A stretch of DNA of 64,000 nt, taken from NCBI RefSeq assembly GCF_039503195.1, contig NZ_JBCJKP010000002.1, forward strand, positions 1 through 64,000. The letters are read 5' to 3'. A program made the position numbers and the translations under genes. Below the pieces are notes generated by a model. It made no database searches. It saw only the letters and a program-made list of their open reading frames with translations, and was not told the origin of the DNA. Of this stretch, positions 1 through 8,986 are shown in pieces. The DNA comes from Streptomyces mirabilis. GTDB taxonomy: Bacteria; Actinomycetota; Actinomycetes; Streptomycetales; Streptomycetaceae. Positions within the stretch are counted from its first letter, which is position 1; each line of letters starts with the position of its first letter.

Positions 1-9
1 TCCTCCCGA

Positions 10-153
10 TCAGCACCTGCGCAGCGCCAGCCCGAAGGCGGCGGTGGACTTGCCCTTCCCGATCCCCGTGTGCACCACGACCAGCGGCCGGTTGCGGCGC
101 TGACGCGTCGTCAGTCCGTCCTCGGGTACGACACTCGGCTGCCCCTGTGGCAT
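10..153 (-). pseudogene. cobO: cobO 5' fragment (corrinoid adenosyltransferase)
   Basis: The 47-residue frame begins with a good Shine-Dalgarno (GAGGAGG) and carries the CobO N-terminus, including the P-loop HTGIGKGKSTAAFGLALR. CobO adenosylates cob(I)yrinic acid a,c-diamide in cobalamin synthesis and is normally about 200 residues. Similarity stops right after the P-loop and a TGA follows, so this is a stub rather than a gene cut by the window edge. Its start codon overlaps the stop of the upstream chelatase fragment (TAATG), the usual arrangement in Streptomyces cob operons. Confidence 0.75.
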
Positions 154-455
154 TACGCGGCCCTCCTCGAAGTCCCCTGGACATCGCGCACGAGCCCGGC
201 GATCGCGTCGGCCCGCAACTCGTCCAACGTCACCGCCGTGCCGCCCAGTTCGCCCGCGAGCCGCCCCGCGAGTCCGAGCCGCACGGGGTCCCGCCTCGCA
301 GTCGACGACCACGGAGGCGACCTGGTCGGCCGCGAACAGCCGCGCCGCCCGTTCGGCGAGCGCGACGGGCTCAGGGCCACCGGTGGCCCGCCCGTCGGTC
401 ACCACGACGACCAACGGCCGCCCGGAGCGGGCCACTGCCGCAAGCCGGGGCATAG
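153..455 (-). pseudogene. ChlD/BchD-type chelatase, C-terminal vWA fragment
   Basis: Two reading frames together give the end of a von Willebrand A domain of a magnesium/cobalt chelatase subunit: RPLVVVVTDGRATGGPEP in one frame, then LAGELGGTAVTLDELRAD in the next. The switch lies near 306-311, where a C run appears one base too long. The gene is also cut at its 5' side: homology ends around 430-455, immediately beside the hairpin array at 462-583. Together with the cobO stub it marks a broken cobalamin operon. Confidence 0.7.
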
Positions 456-461
456 AGTCCG

Positions 462-583
462 AATTGCGCAAGCGCAATTTGGAATTCCCGCGTAAACGCG
501 GGAATAGAATTCCGTAAACGGAATTCTGATGGAATGTCAATTCGCGCAAGCGCGAATTGAGGGAGTCCCGCAAGCGGGCCTCC
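462..583. repeat. Array of five AA-apex hairpins, telomere-like
   Basis: Five perfect inverted repeats follow one another almost without spacers: 462-469/472-479 (8 bp stem), 484-493/496-505 (10 bp), 506-515/518-527 (10 bp), 538-547/550-559 (10 bp) and 567-571/574-578 (5 bp, extended by 562-565/580-583). Every one has AA at its exact centre. The pair closing the AA is C-G in three hairpins and T-A in two, a covariation that preserves the fold. Dense short-loop palindromes next to a TtrA-type helicase are what Streptomyces telomeres look like, although this sequence does not match the classical telomere I recall. No coding function is apparent. Confidence 0.75.
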
Positions 584-995
584 TGGGGCTGGCTACAAGG
601 GGTGGTGCATCAACGCTGGGGTCTGTGTAGCGACTAGGGATCCCAAGCTACCACCCCCACAACCGATGTGACGGAACGTCAGTCTGACGGGTGCCGGCCC
701 ACCGCGGTGACGGGCTCCGCTGCGCTCCACCCGAACCCCTCCCCCACCCTCAAGTGCCCGTCGAAAAAGTCGAGCAGTCCGATGACACTCCGTCAGCATG
801 CACACCAAACGAACGCGACAGGGCGAGAATCGGTCACGTGTCACCCTGGGGTCGGAGCTTAATGTGAGAGTGATGCATCATGGTGATGTACTGTGTAGAA
901 TCTGGGATCAGACAGCATCACCCCGGAACCCTTCTCCGCTCCGGACTTCCCTTTCTTGTTGCGCGCCAACATTCCGCGAAAAGGAGCACACGGGA
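584..995. other. Leader region of the helicase gene
   Basis: No gene is visible. A longer inverted repeat, GGGGTGGT at 599-606 and ACCACCCC at 650-657, encloses a GGGATCCC palindrome. TGATGCATCA at 871-880 is a further palindrome, and TAGAAT at 896-901 could be a -10 element for the helicase gene; I could not assign a convincing -35. Confidence 0.4.
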
Positions 996-3379
996 ATGGC
1001 CTTGAAACTGCGTGACCACCAGATCGAGGCCGTTGCCGCCATTGTGCGCGGACTCGACATCCCGCCGGGCGGCATTCCCTCCAATGGCCTGCGCGGGCAG
1101 GTGCACGCCGCGTGCGGCACGGGAAAGACCATCATTGCTGCCGCGTCGGCAAAGCGGCTTGTGCCCAAGGGCCGCGTTCTCGTCCTGGTGCCGACACTGG
1201 ACCTTCTGTCCCAGACGGTGCAGGCGTGGCACGCGGCCGGGCACACGGGGCCGGCGGTTGCGGTGTGTTCGCTCCAGGACGATCCGGAGCTGCGGGGCTT
1301 CGGGTGCGCTCCACCACGAACCCTGTGCAGCTGGCGCTGTGGCACGGCTCCGGACCGGTGACCATCTACGCGACGTACGCCAGCCTCGGTGTCCTGGCGG
1401 AGGCGTTCGAGGGCGTCTACGGGCAGCAGTTGGCGCCGGTGGACCTCGCGGTGGTGGATGAGGCGCACCGGACTTCTGGGTCGATGGGCAAGGCGTGGGC
1501 GGACATCCATGACCAGAGCGTCATCCCGGCACACCGGCGGCTGTACCTGACGGCGACGCCGCGGATCTGGCAGGAGCGGCTCAACCGGGAGGTTGCCGAG
1601 GGAGTGCGCGATCCGCTACCGCGGGAGATGGCGGCTTCCATGGACGACGAGAACGTCTTCGGGCCCGTCCTGTACAAACTGTCGCTCGCATCGGCCGTGT
1701 CCCGCGGGCTGCTTGCCCGGTACCAGATCATCGTCCTGGAGCTCCAAGACCCCCTCGTCACCCCGGAACGGCTGATGGGCGAGGACCGGCACACCGAAGA
1801 AGTACGCGGGCAACGCCTCGGAGCCTTGCAGGCCGCGCTCCTGCACACCATGAGCCAGCACGGGCTCCAGACCTGCATCACCTTCCACCACCGGACCATA
1901 GAGGCACAGGCCTACGCGGAGGGCCTGGAACGCGTCGCGGCCAAACTGCACGCGGACCAGCCGGAGACGTACCCCGCTCGGATCTGGGCGGACTGGCTGT
2001 GCGGCGAACACGTACCCGCACACCGGCGGGGCGTCCTCGGCTCGTTCGGCACCACCGCCCGGCGTGCGATCCTCTCCAACTGCCGCGTCCTGGGCGAGGG
2101 CGTCGACATCCGCGCCGTGGACTCCGTCGCCCTCCTCGACCCCAAGGGCGCACCCCACGACATCGTCCAAGCCATCGGCCGCGCGCTCCGGCAAAAGCCA
2201 GGACAGGGGAAGCTCGCCTCTTTGATTGTGCCGGTATTTCTCCAGCCCGGGGAAAAGCCCGAGGACATGTTCACCTCCGGCTCTTACCGCCCATTGGTCA
2301 AGGTTCTTGAAGGGCTGCGGGCTCACGATGAAGAGGCCGTGGAACTGCTCGCCATCCCGCAGGAGCCCCAGAAGGACGTCGCCCAGCCGTCCGAGTACAT
2401 CGGCGCGGCACCTGAGGAAGGCGAGGAAGAATCCCGGCTGCTGCTGCGGTTCGCGGCCCCCAGGGACCCCGTGATGGTCGCAGACTGGGTCTCCTTCAAC
2501 GTGATCGACACCGAGAAGCAAGACTGGGCCCGCGGCTGGACTTCACTCAAAAAGTTCACCGAACGTGAAGCACACGCCCGAGTTCCCTACGGACACCGGG
2601 AGGGCGCGTACCCTCTCGGACAGTGGGTCGCAGAACAACGACGGGCCTACGGCGCCGGACAGATGACCGGGCTACGGGCGCAGCGGCTGGAGAAAGTCGG
2701 CATGGTCTGGAGCCTCGCCGATGAACGGTTCCAGGAGAACCTGGAAGCCGCGAAGGCGTACCACAACCAACACTGGACACTCTGCGCACCCCGCTCCGCG
2801 ACGATGCTGGACCGGCCCGTAGGACAGTGGCTTTCGAATTTGCGGCGGCCGGGTGCGCTGGCCGAACGCCCCGAGTGGGAAGCGGCGCTGGAGGCCATCG
2901 ACGCAGACTGGAACCCGTCGTGGCCGGCGGACTGGCAACGGCACTACGCCGCACTACACGAACTGGTACGCGACGAAGACGGCCAGGCCGACGTCCTGCC
3001 CGGCTTCACCATCCACGGCATGGACATCGGAAAGTGGCTCGCCCGGCAGCGGAAAGCGGACGTCTGGCAGGCCCTGGCGGACGGGCAGCGCAAACGCCTC
3101 GAACAACTCGGCATCGTGCCGCCGGCACCCCAGCCGGAAGCACCCGCGAAGCCCTCCACGACGCCCCTGAGCGCCTTCGAGCGGGGCATTGCGGCCCTCG
3201 CGCAGTACAAGGCCCGCGAGGGCACCGTGACCGTCCCCAGAAGCCACGTCGAGACGCTGCCGGACGGGACCCAGGTCCGACTCGGCGTGTTCCTCTCCAA
3301 CACCAAGAGCAGACGCGGGAAGTTGACCGCCGACAAGCTCGCCGCGTTGGCCAGCCTCGGACTGGCATGGGCTGCCTGA
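996..3379 (+). pseudogene. ttrA: TtrA-like terminal helicase (one-base frameshift)
   Basis: A superfamily 2 DEAH helicase of about 794 residues once one missing base is allowed for. ATG 996 follows AAGGAG. Walker A is ACGTGKT at residues 39-45; after the frame change come VVDEAH, LTATPR and QAIGRALR. The C-terminal half contains helicase-associated (HA) repeats with the typical W-x-x-x-L...YPLGQWVAEQRRAY pattern, ending in RLGVFLSNTKSRRGKL. This architecture is known from helicases near Streptomyces telomeres (TtrA). The frame changes at about 1302-1304, where GGG would need to be GGGG, so this is either a true frameshift or a homopolymer error. Confidence 0.75.
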
Positions 3380-4096
3380 CGGATCAGCGACAGCGCCCGC
3401 TCACACCACCCGCACCGAATCGTTGACACGACATCGCACGCCCCACGGATAGGCACGCGATCCTGTGAGGGCCCGAGCCCCGCCCGGTCTCCGGCCCTCA
3501 CCCACGTACATACTGCCGCCAACCGGGACATCGGTGGCCCCGTCGACCCGGTCAAGGTTGGAGATATCGGATCGAGGCCGGGCGCATCCTCGGCGCCAGC
3601 GGGGCTCGGTGAGCGGGACGCCGTGCGCAGCCGTCACGGAGCGGGGGGCGGGCGGCCGCGCACGGCAGGAGCGCCCTGTGCTGTGCGTGGCAGGACGCCT
3701 ACCGGAATGCTGACACGGGGAACCTACCGAACCGACGGACAACGCGCGGCTGCGTAGCGGCTGACTCACCGCCGGCGGTATCGACCGCAGCTGGCAGGGC
3801 GCCGTGAACGAGGCCCGCGCCGTCTACGAGCGCGAGCAGTCGGCCGAACCCGGCACATCGCCCCGACATCCGTCCCCGCTGTTCATGGGGTTCTCATCGG
3901 CGAGGCCACAGCCCCGAGCCGCCACGCCATCGGGTGATGCGGCTCAGCCAGGCGAGTGACAGCGGCCACCGCAGGCCGCTACCGGGCGGGCCGGTGTTCC
4001 AGGATCGGTGCCGCCGCTGTCTTCGGCGGAATGTGCAGCGACAGCGTCTGTGCGGTGCGATCGGCTCGACCACGGCTGTTCGAGGAGTCCCATCCC
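3380..4096. other. Gene-free stretch
   Basis: No frame here resembles a known family or has a convincing start. A short frame around 3770-3935 (IDRSWQGAVNEARAVYEREQ) may be a remnant of an unrecognised gene. Confidence 0.3.
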
Positions 4097-4618
4097 ATGC
4101 ATTCACGCGTCATCGCTGTCATGGCCGCCGCGGTTGCGGCCACTGCCGCACTCGCGCAACCCGCCTACGCCGCCCCGCTCGTCGACGGGGTCTACCGGTT
4201 CGCGGCTCTCAGCGACGGCAAGTGTCTGGTCTGGCCCAAAACGCACGCGAGTATCGGCATGGTGTCGCTGGGCGCCTGCACGGACAACGGGTCCACCTCG
4301 GCGAACTGGCAGGTACGGCAACGCCCCAACGGAACGATGGAAGTCTCCACGCCGGGTTCCAACCCGCGCACCTGCCTGAAGTTGACGACGGACTACAGAG
4401 TGATGGTCAACGATTGCGCTGACAAGTACGCCGAGTGGACCGTCTCCTACGGCTCCGCTGGGCCCGGCAGTGTGGTGTGGGCCGACATCGAGCACACCCC
4501 CGGCGACCAATCCAACTCGTGGGGGAAGCTGGTGGACAGTCCCGACGTAACCGGTCGAATTATGGTGAGGAAGGTCCCCATCGAGCCGCACTACTGGGCA
4601 TTGCAGCAGGTCAGCTAG
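4097..4618 (+). CDS. Secreted trefoil-like (ricin-type) protein
   Basis: The 173-residue product starts with a clear Sec signal peptide (MHSRVIAVMAAAVAATAALA, cleavage after AYA). The mature part reads YRFAALSDGKCLVWPKTHAS, then SLGACTD and NWQVRQRPNGTMEVSTPG and CLKLTTD. This is the cadence of a beta-trefoil lectin or ricin B-like repeat, without full QxW triplets. The paired cysteines fit an extracellular protein. It stands alone; the 3' end shares CAGCAGGTCAG with the start of the transposase remnant downstream. Ligand unknown. Confidence 0.6.
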   Translation: MHSRVIAVMAAAVAATAALAQPAYAAPLVDGVYRFAALSDGKCLVWPKTHASIGMVSLGACTDNGSTSANWQVRQRPNGTMEVSTPGSNPRTCLKLTTDYRVMVNDCADKYAEWTVSYGSAGPGSVVWADIEHTPGDQSNSWGKLVDSPDVTGRIMVRKVPIEPHYWALQQVS

Positions 4619-4639
4619 TCTAGGACCAGAATACGAAAC

Positions 4640-5172
4640 AGCAGGTCAGGACACCGGGGCACGCCTGTACGTCTTTGCCGTCATCGAGCACTCCACCCGG
4701 CGCATCCGGGTCCTGGGCGTGACCACGCACCCCACCGCGCAGTGGGTCGTGCAGGTCGGACGCAATCTCCTCATGGACCTCGAGGACGCGGGCAGCAGAC
4801 CCAGGTTCTTGATCCGCGACCGCGACTCCAAGTTCACGCAGGCCTTCGACGCCATGCTCGCCGACGCCGGACTCAGGATCATCAGAAGCGGCGTACGGAT
4901 ACCGCGGATGAACTCCATCATGGAGCGCTGGATTCAGACCTGCCGACGCGAACTCCTGGACCGAACGCTGATCTGGAACCAGAGCCACCTTCTCCACGCG
5001 CTCCGCGAGTTCGAGACCTTCTACAACGAGCATCGACCGCACAGAACGTTGGAGTACGCCGCTCCGCCCGATACCCGAGCCGATCAGCGCGCCAGGACAC
5101 ATCAGCCACCTGGAGGTCCACCGCCGAGACCGCCTCGGCGGAACCCTTCACGAGTACCGACATGTCGCTTGA
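4640..5172 (+). pseudogene. Integrase-core transposase remnant
   Basis: A DDE integrase core without its N-terminal domain. RFLIRDRDSKFTQAFDAML holds the second catalytic aspartate and RMNSIMERWIQTCRRELLDR the glutamate; FETFYNEHRPHRTLEYAAPP is the family's typical end. Beyond about 5090 the frame is lost, and the last segment (DRLGGTLHEYRHVA, stop 5170-5172) continues in another frame. With no N-terminus and a frameshift it cannot be active. Confidence 0.75.
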
Positions 5173-5253
5173 CCAGGCCGGGTAATTAATCGGCACCCGC
5201 AGCCGCTCCGCGTTCACCGTTTCAGGCAGCGGGCAGGACGGGGCACCGTCTGT

Positions 5254-6462
5254 TCAGCGGCGCGGCGTCGGCGGCTGCAGACCGAACGCCGCGGTGTTCA
5301 GCCAGCGCCGCATGGCCTGTGCGATCGGCCGCTCGACGAACCGGTGCACGAGGTACGCCAGGACGATCAACGCGCTCACCGTGACCCCGACCAGGGCCCA
5401 GGGGGCGACCCGGTCGCCGTAGTAGTGCGCGATGGTCATGCCGACGGTGTCGTGCAGCAGATACAGCGGGAAGGTCATGGTGCCGGCGACGGTCAGGCCG
5501 CGCCAGCGGATCCAGCGGGTCCAGCCGAGTGCGATGGCGGCGATCAGCAGGAAGAACACCGTGGTCACCACGATCAGCCAGCCGCGCCAAGGCGCCCAGG
5601 TGTCCCAGTTGTTGCGGCCGCCGACGGGTGCCAGCAGGAAGTGCAAAGCCAGCAGCCACGACATGGCGACGATCCCCCACAGCAGTGGCGTCGGCCGGTA
5701 GCGGTGCATGAGGTAGAAGGCCATGCCCGCGATGAAGTACGGGGCGGACGTCGGGTTGACGATCAGTGAGAGCAACGGGATCTGGGCGCCGGGCGCCAGC
5801 ACCGCGGCGACCGTCCACAACCCGCAGAAAATCACGACCCGTTGGTACGTGAGCCCCTTCCACACCACGACCGCGAAGGTGAGGTAGAAGCAGAGTTCCG
5901 GCCAGAGCGTCCAGTAGACCGAGTCCAGGTTGTCCACGCCGAGTGGGGTCTGCAACATCGTGAAGTTCGCGAACAGCAGCCGCGGGTTGGGGTGCCCGAA
6001 CGGGCTGTCGGTCAGGTAGATGACGCACGCCGACACCACGATCGCGATCCAGTACATCGGGTACAGACGGGTGACGCGCGAGATGAAGAAGTCGCGCGGG
6101 GTGCGCGCCCACGCGCTCATGCAGATGACGAACCCGCTGATCAGGAAGAACAGGTCGACGCCGAGCCGGCCGTAGGCGAAGTACCCGTGCGCCTCGGGGA
6201 ACGTGCTCCGATACGGGCGGCCCCAGATCGTGATCATCGCCCAGGGGGTCTGGCCGACGAAGTGGAACAGCACTACCGCCAGCGCCGCCAGGAACCGCAG
6301 GCCGTCCAGCGCGGCGAGCCGGTCCCTGTGGACGGCCGGCCTGGCCACGATCACCCGCCCCGCAGGCGCCGACCGCAGGAGCGGCACATTGGGTGCGACC
6401 GCCCCCTCGTTCCCACGCCTCGTGGCCACGTCGACCCGTCCCCTGTGCTCCGCCTGGGTCAT
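5254..6462 (-). CDS. Acyltransferase 3 family membrane protein
   Basis: A complete 402-residue membrane O-acyltransferase. The signature RLAALDGLRFLAALAVVLFH follows a short cytoplasmic N-terminus and begins the first membrane segment, with about ten segments in total. The family moves acyl groups onto polysaccharides, lipids or antibiotics at the inner membrane. It is flanked by a transposase remnant and a divergent XRE regulator about 40 bp away, with no pathway partners in view, so the substrate cannot be inferred. Confidence 0.85.
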   Translation of the reverse strand: MTQAEHRGRVDVATRRGNEGAVAPNVPLLRSAPAGRVIVARPAVHRDRLAALDGLRFLAALAVVLFHFVGQTPWAMITIWGRPYRSTFPEAHGYFAYGRLGVDLFFLISGFVICMSAWARTPRDFFISRVTRLYPMYWIAIVVSACVIYLTDSPFGHPNPRLLFANFTMLQTPLGVDNLDSVYWTLWPELCFYLTFAVVVWKGLTYQRVVIFCGLWTVAAVLAPGAQIPLLSLIVNPTSAPYFIAGMAFYLMHRYRPTPLLWGIVAMSWLLALHFLLAPVGGRNNWDTWAPWRGWLIVVTTVFFLLIAAIALGWTRWIRWRGLTVAGTMTFPLYLLHDTVGMTIAHYYGDRVAPWALVGVTVSALIVLAYLVHRFVERPIAQAMRRWLNTAAFGLQPPTPRR

Positions 6463-6502
6463 GCATCCCCATTCCAGGGTTGTTCTTTGCTGTCAGGGCC
6501 CT

Positions 6503-7033
6503 ATGAACCCCGATCACATGACCAACGGGCAGACGGAATGGTTGCCGAGCACACGATCTCCTGTTGCGGGACGCGTGAGCGAGCGGGACTTCACCCTCGT
6601 CTTCGCCATGGCCCACGACGCGGGGATCTCCTACAACCGGATCGCCGAAGCCTGCGCGCTCAAGTCCGAGCGCGTCAGCCAGATCGCCCGGGGCACCACA
6701 GCTGTCACCGCCCTCGCGACTGTCGAGCGAATCGCCGGCGGACTGCGCTTTCCCCGTGCCCTCCTGGGACTTGCTGCGCAACCCTGGGAAGACACCGCCG
6801 TTCTCAGCACGGAGTCCCGCCATGGAGAAGATGATCCGATGAAGCGCCGCAACCTGCTGCGCGGCGCGCTGGCCGCCGGCCTCACCGCTCCGGCCCTCGC
6901 CGCGCTCACCGCCGCCCGGACCGACGTCGACCAGACCCTCTCCCCCGACGCACCGCAGGACCCCGCGAGCGGGAGCATCCTGCGGATGCGAGGAGTCACC
7001 CGGATTCCTTTCCAGGCACGGGTGACGGCATGA
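6503..7033 (+). CDS. XRE-type HTH regulator, probably truncated
   Basis: The 176-residue product has an XRE-like helix-turn-helix at about residues 25-75 (VFAMAHDAGISYNRIAEACA, then RVSQIARGTT). A segment MKRRNLLRGALAAGLTAPAL follows, as in Streptomyces XRE-TPR regulators, which normally run to over 400 residues with C-terminal TPR repeats. Here the product ends shortly after, so the sensor part is missing. ATG 6503 or 6518 could start it; neither has a strong Shine-Dalgarno. Confidence 0.6.
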   Translation: MNPDHMTNGQTEWLPSTRSPVAGRVSERDFTLVFAMAHDAGISYNRIAEACALKSERVSQIARGTTAVTALATVERIAGGLRFPRALLGLAAQPWEDTAVLSTESRHGEDDPMKRRNLLRGALAAGLTAPALAALTAARTDVDQTLSPDAPQDPASGSILRMRGVTRIPFQARVTA

Positions 7034-7430
7034 CGGAATAACCTCTGCAGCCCCCCGGTGCACGTCGCCATCGCGGCCAGTCAGCTGCCGCTTGGCGCGT
7101 ACCGGCGGCCATGCCGACTTCTGCCCTACTGGGAGCAATGGCATCAGGTTCCGCGGTCGCCGCCAACCGTCTGCTGTGGGAAGGGTCGGCCGGGCGCGGC
7201 CGGACGCTCGTGTTGACGGCGCTCGCCTTCGCCGACGGCGCCGCCTGCGACCGTGCAGCGCGGAGGGTGGGCTTCGGGGGCGCGGCTGAGCTGCTGAGGA
7301 GAACGGGCGGCCAGCAAGCAGACCGCGGCCGACGTGCGGAGGGCCGCTTACCTGGTCTTGCAGCCGCCCCGCTCGTGCGCTGCTCCGATCCGGCCGTCGT
7401 CACCGCCACAGAGACTGAACGGGGTCGGGC
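7034..7430. other. Unassigned stretch
   Basis: Open frames exist on both strands but none resembles a known family. The stretch separates the truncated XRE gene from the tpg-like relic and is probably rearranged DNA. Confidence 0.3.
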
Positions 7431-7523
7431 GCGGTCGGCGTAGACGGGCGGCAGGGCCTGGGTGATGTCGCGGATCCGGGCGTCGTCGGTGGTGCCGGGC
7501 GCCGCGGTGAACCCGAACCTCGC
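7431..7523 (-). pseudogene. Relic of telomere terminal protein Tpg
   Basis: On the minus strand 31 codons read ARFGFTAAPGTTDDARIRDI followed by TQALPPVYADR. From memory this is the conserved C-terminal segment of Streptomyces Tpg, the protein covalently bound to telomere 5' ends ((F/Y)TAAPGTTDD.RIR...LPP.YA.R). Both ends are broken: upstream it is fused inside an IS3 transposase fragment and downstream similarity stops. The match is short but specific. Confidence 0.55.
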
Positions 7524-7773
7524 GCATCAGCGCGCGGACCAGTTCCGCTCCGGCCTGCACGTTCATCCGCTGGAGCGCGGCGTGAACACGCCGGTAGCCG
7601 TAGGTCTCCTGAGAGTCGGAGAAGACTTGGAGGATGACAGCCCTCAGTTCCGCACCGCGCTTCGCGGTGGCCGACAATAGCCTCGATCTCCAGTGGTAGA
7701 AGCCCGACGTGGATACTCCCGCCCAGGTGCACATCTGCTGCACGGGAAAGTTACTGGCCTCGCCGGATCTGGC
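7516..7773 (-). pseudogene. IS3-family OrfB N-terminal fragment
   Basis: The fragment carries the typical start of the IS3 second reading frame: VQQMCTWAGVSTSGFYHWRS, then DSQETYGYRRVHAALQRM. The DDE catalytic core is absent; the sequence runs directly into the tpg-like relic. Confidence 0.7.
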
Positions 7774-7990
7774 CATCAGTGCACCACTGCCGGGTACCAG
7801 TGGCCAACACGCACCGTAACCGGTCCTCGAAATCTGTGCCCGAGCCCGAGTTCTGACGTCACCGGGGTACTTGCGCGGGCAGCAGCGGGGTGCTCCTGCT
7901 GAAAGGGCCCTGGTCAATGCCGAGGTACACGTGATGGTGTGCGCCCTCGGCAGGCTACGGCACCGAATCTGACGGTCTCGGCGGCACGTA

Positions 7991-8884
7991 TCAGGTGGTC
8001 GAGGCAATTGCTCGGGTGACGGCCGTGATCGCCGGGGTGGCGTGGCCGGGGAGTCGCGCCACGAGAACCCGGCGGATCTCGGGAGGTGCGCCTTTGACGT
8101 GCAGCAGGCTCACCCCAGGCGGCAGCACCGGCGAGAGCCGTGAGGGCACCGTTGTCACCCCGAAGCCGCCGGCGACCAGCTGAAGCTTCGTCAGCCAGTC
8201 GCGCGCGCAGTGGACGATGTCCGGCCGTCCGGGCAGGCCGGGCCAGACCCCGAGCAGTGGCTCGGCGTTCGACGCCGGGGCGGCGATCCACAGGGCGTCG
8301 ACCAGTTCGTCGACGTGCACCGCGGTGCGGCCGGCGAACTCTCCGGTCGAAGGCACCGCCACGACCAGTTCGGTGTCCGCAACGGTCTCGACGTGCAGGC
8401 GCGGCGACTCGCCGTCCAAAGGCCGGTGGGGCGGGCGGGACGTCAGCACGGCGAGGTCGATCGAGCCCGCGCGCAGTGCCCGGATCAGGGAGGGTGTGGT
8501 GCCCTCGGTGGTCGTGACCGTGATCTGCGGGTCGGTCGCCGCGAGGCGGGTGAGTGAGAGAGGCAGGATGGCCGCGCCCGCGCTCAGGAACAGCCCGAGC
8601 CGCACCAGTTCGGTACGCGAGGCGGTGCCGGTGAGGTCACGCTCGGCCGCCGTCAAACAGTCCAGGATCGTGCGAGCGTGGCGCAACAGAGTCAGACCCG
8701 CGGGGGTGAGCCGCACTCCGTCGGGGCGGCGTTCGAACAGGGCAGTGCCCGCGCTTCGTTCGAGGGAGGCGGCCTGGCGTGAGACCGCCGACTGGGTGTA
8801 GCCGAGCCGGGTGGCTGCTGCGGTGAAGCTGCCGGACTCGGCGATCTGCCGCAGGACCCGTAGGCCTGTGCTGGAGATGTCCAT
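7991..8884 (-). CDS. LysR family transcriptional regulator
   Basis: A complete 297-residue LysR-type regulator with the winged HTH at residues 1-60 (AESGSFTAAATRLGYTQSAV, then SRQAASLERS) and a periplasmic-binding-like effector domain after residue 90. I chose ATG 8884 because it puts the HTH at the normal distance from the N-terminus. It diverges from the oxidoreductase gene at 8987 with a 102-bp gap, the classical LysR arrangement, so it most likely controls that gene. Effector unknown. Confidence 0.88.
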   Translation of the reverse strand: MDISSTGLRVLRQIAESGSFTAAATRLGYTQSAVSRQAASLERSAGTALFERRPDGVRLTPAGLTLLRHARTILDCLTAAERDLTGTASRTELVRLGLFLSAGAAILPLSLTRLAATDPQITVTTTEGTTPSLIRALRAGSIDLAVLTSRPPHRPLDGESPRLHVETVADTELVVAVPSTGEFAGRTAVHVDELVDALWIAAPASNAEPLLGVWPGLPGRPDIVHCARDWLTKLQLVAGGFGVTTVPSRLSPVLPPGVSLLHVKGAPPEIRRVLVARLPGHATPAITAVTRAIASTT

Positions 8885-8986
8885 GCGGTGTACGCATACC
8901 ACAGGTGCTTGATCGTCGCTTCCCGCATGCCCGTCGGGTTCCTAGTGTCGATCCCGACGAACACGGACGAACACGGAGGTCATCAC

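Noticed and set aside
462..583. CRISPR array
   Set aside because: The repeated units are self-complementary hairpins of different sequence with no spacers and no cas genes.
996..3379. Programmed -1 frameshift in the helicase gene
   Set aside because: No slippery heptamer plus downstream structure typical of such sites; a missing G explains the break more simply.
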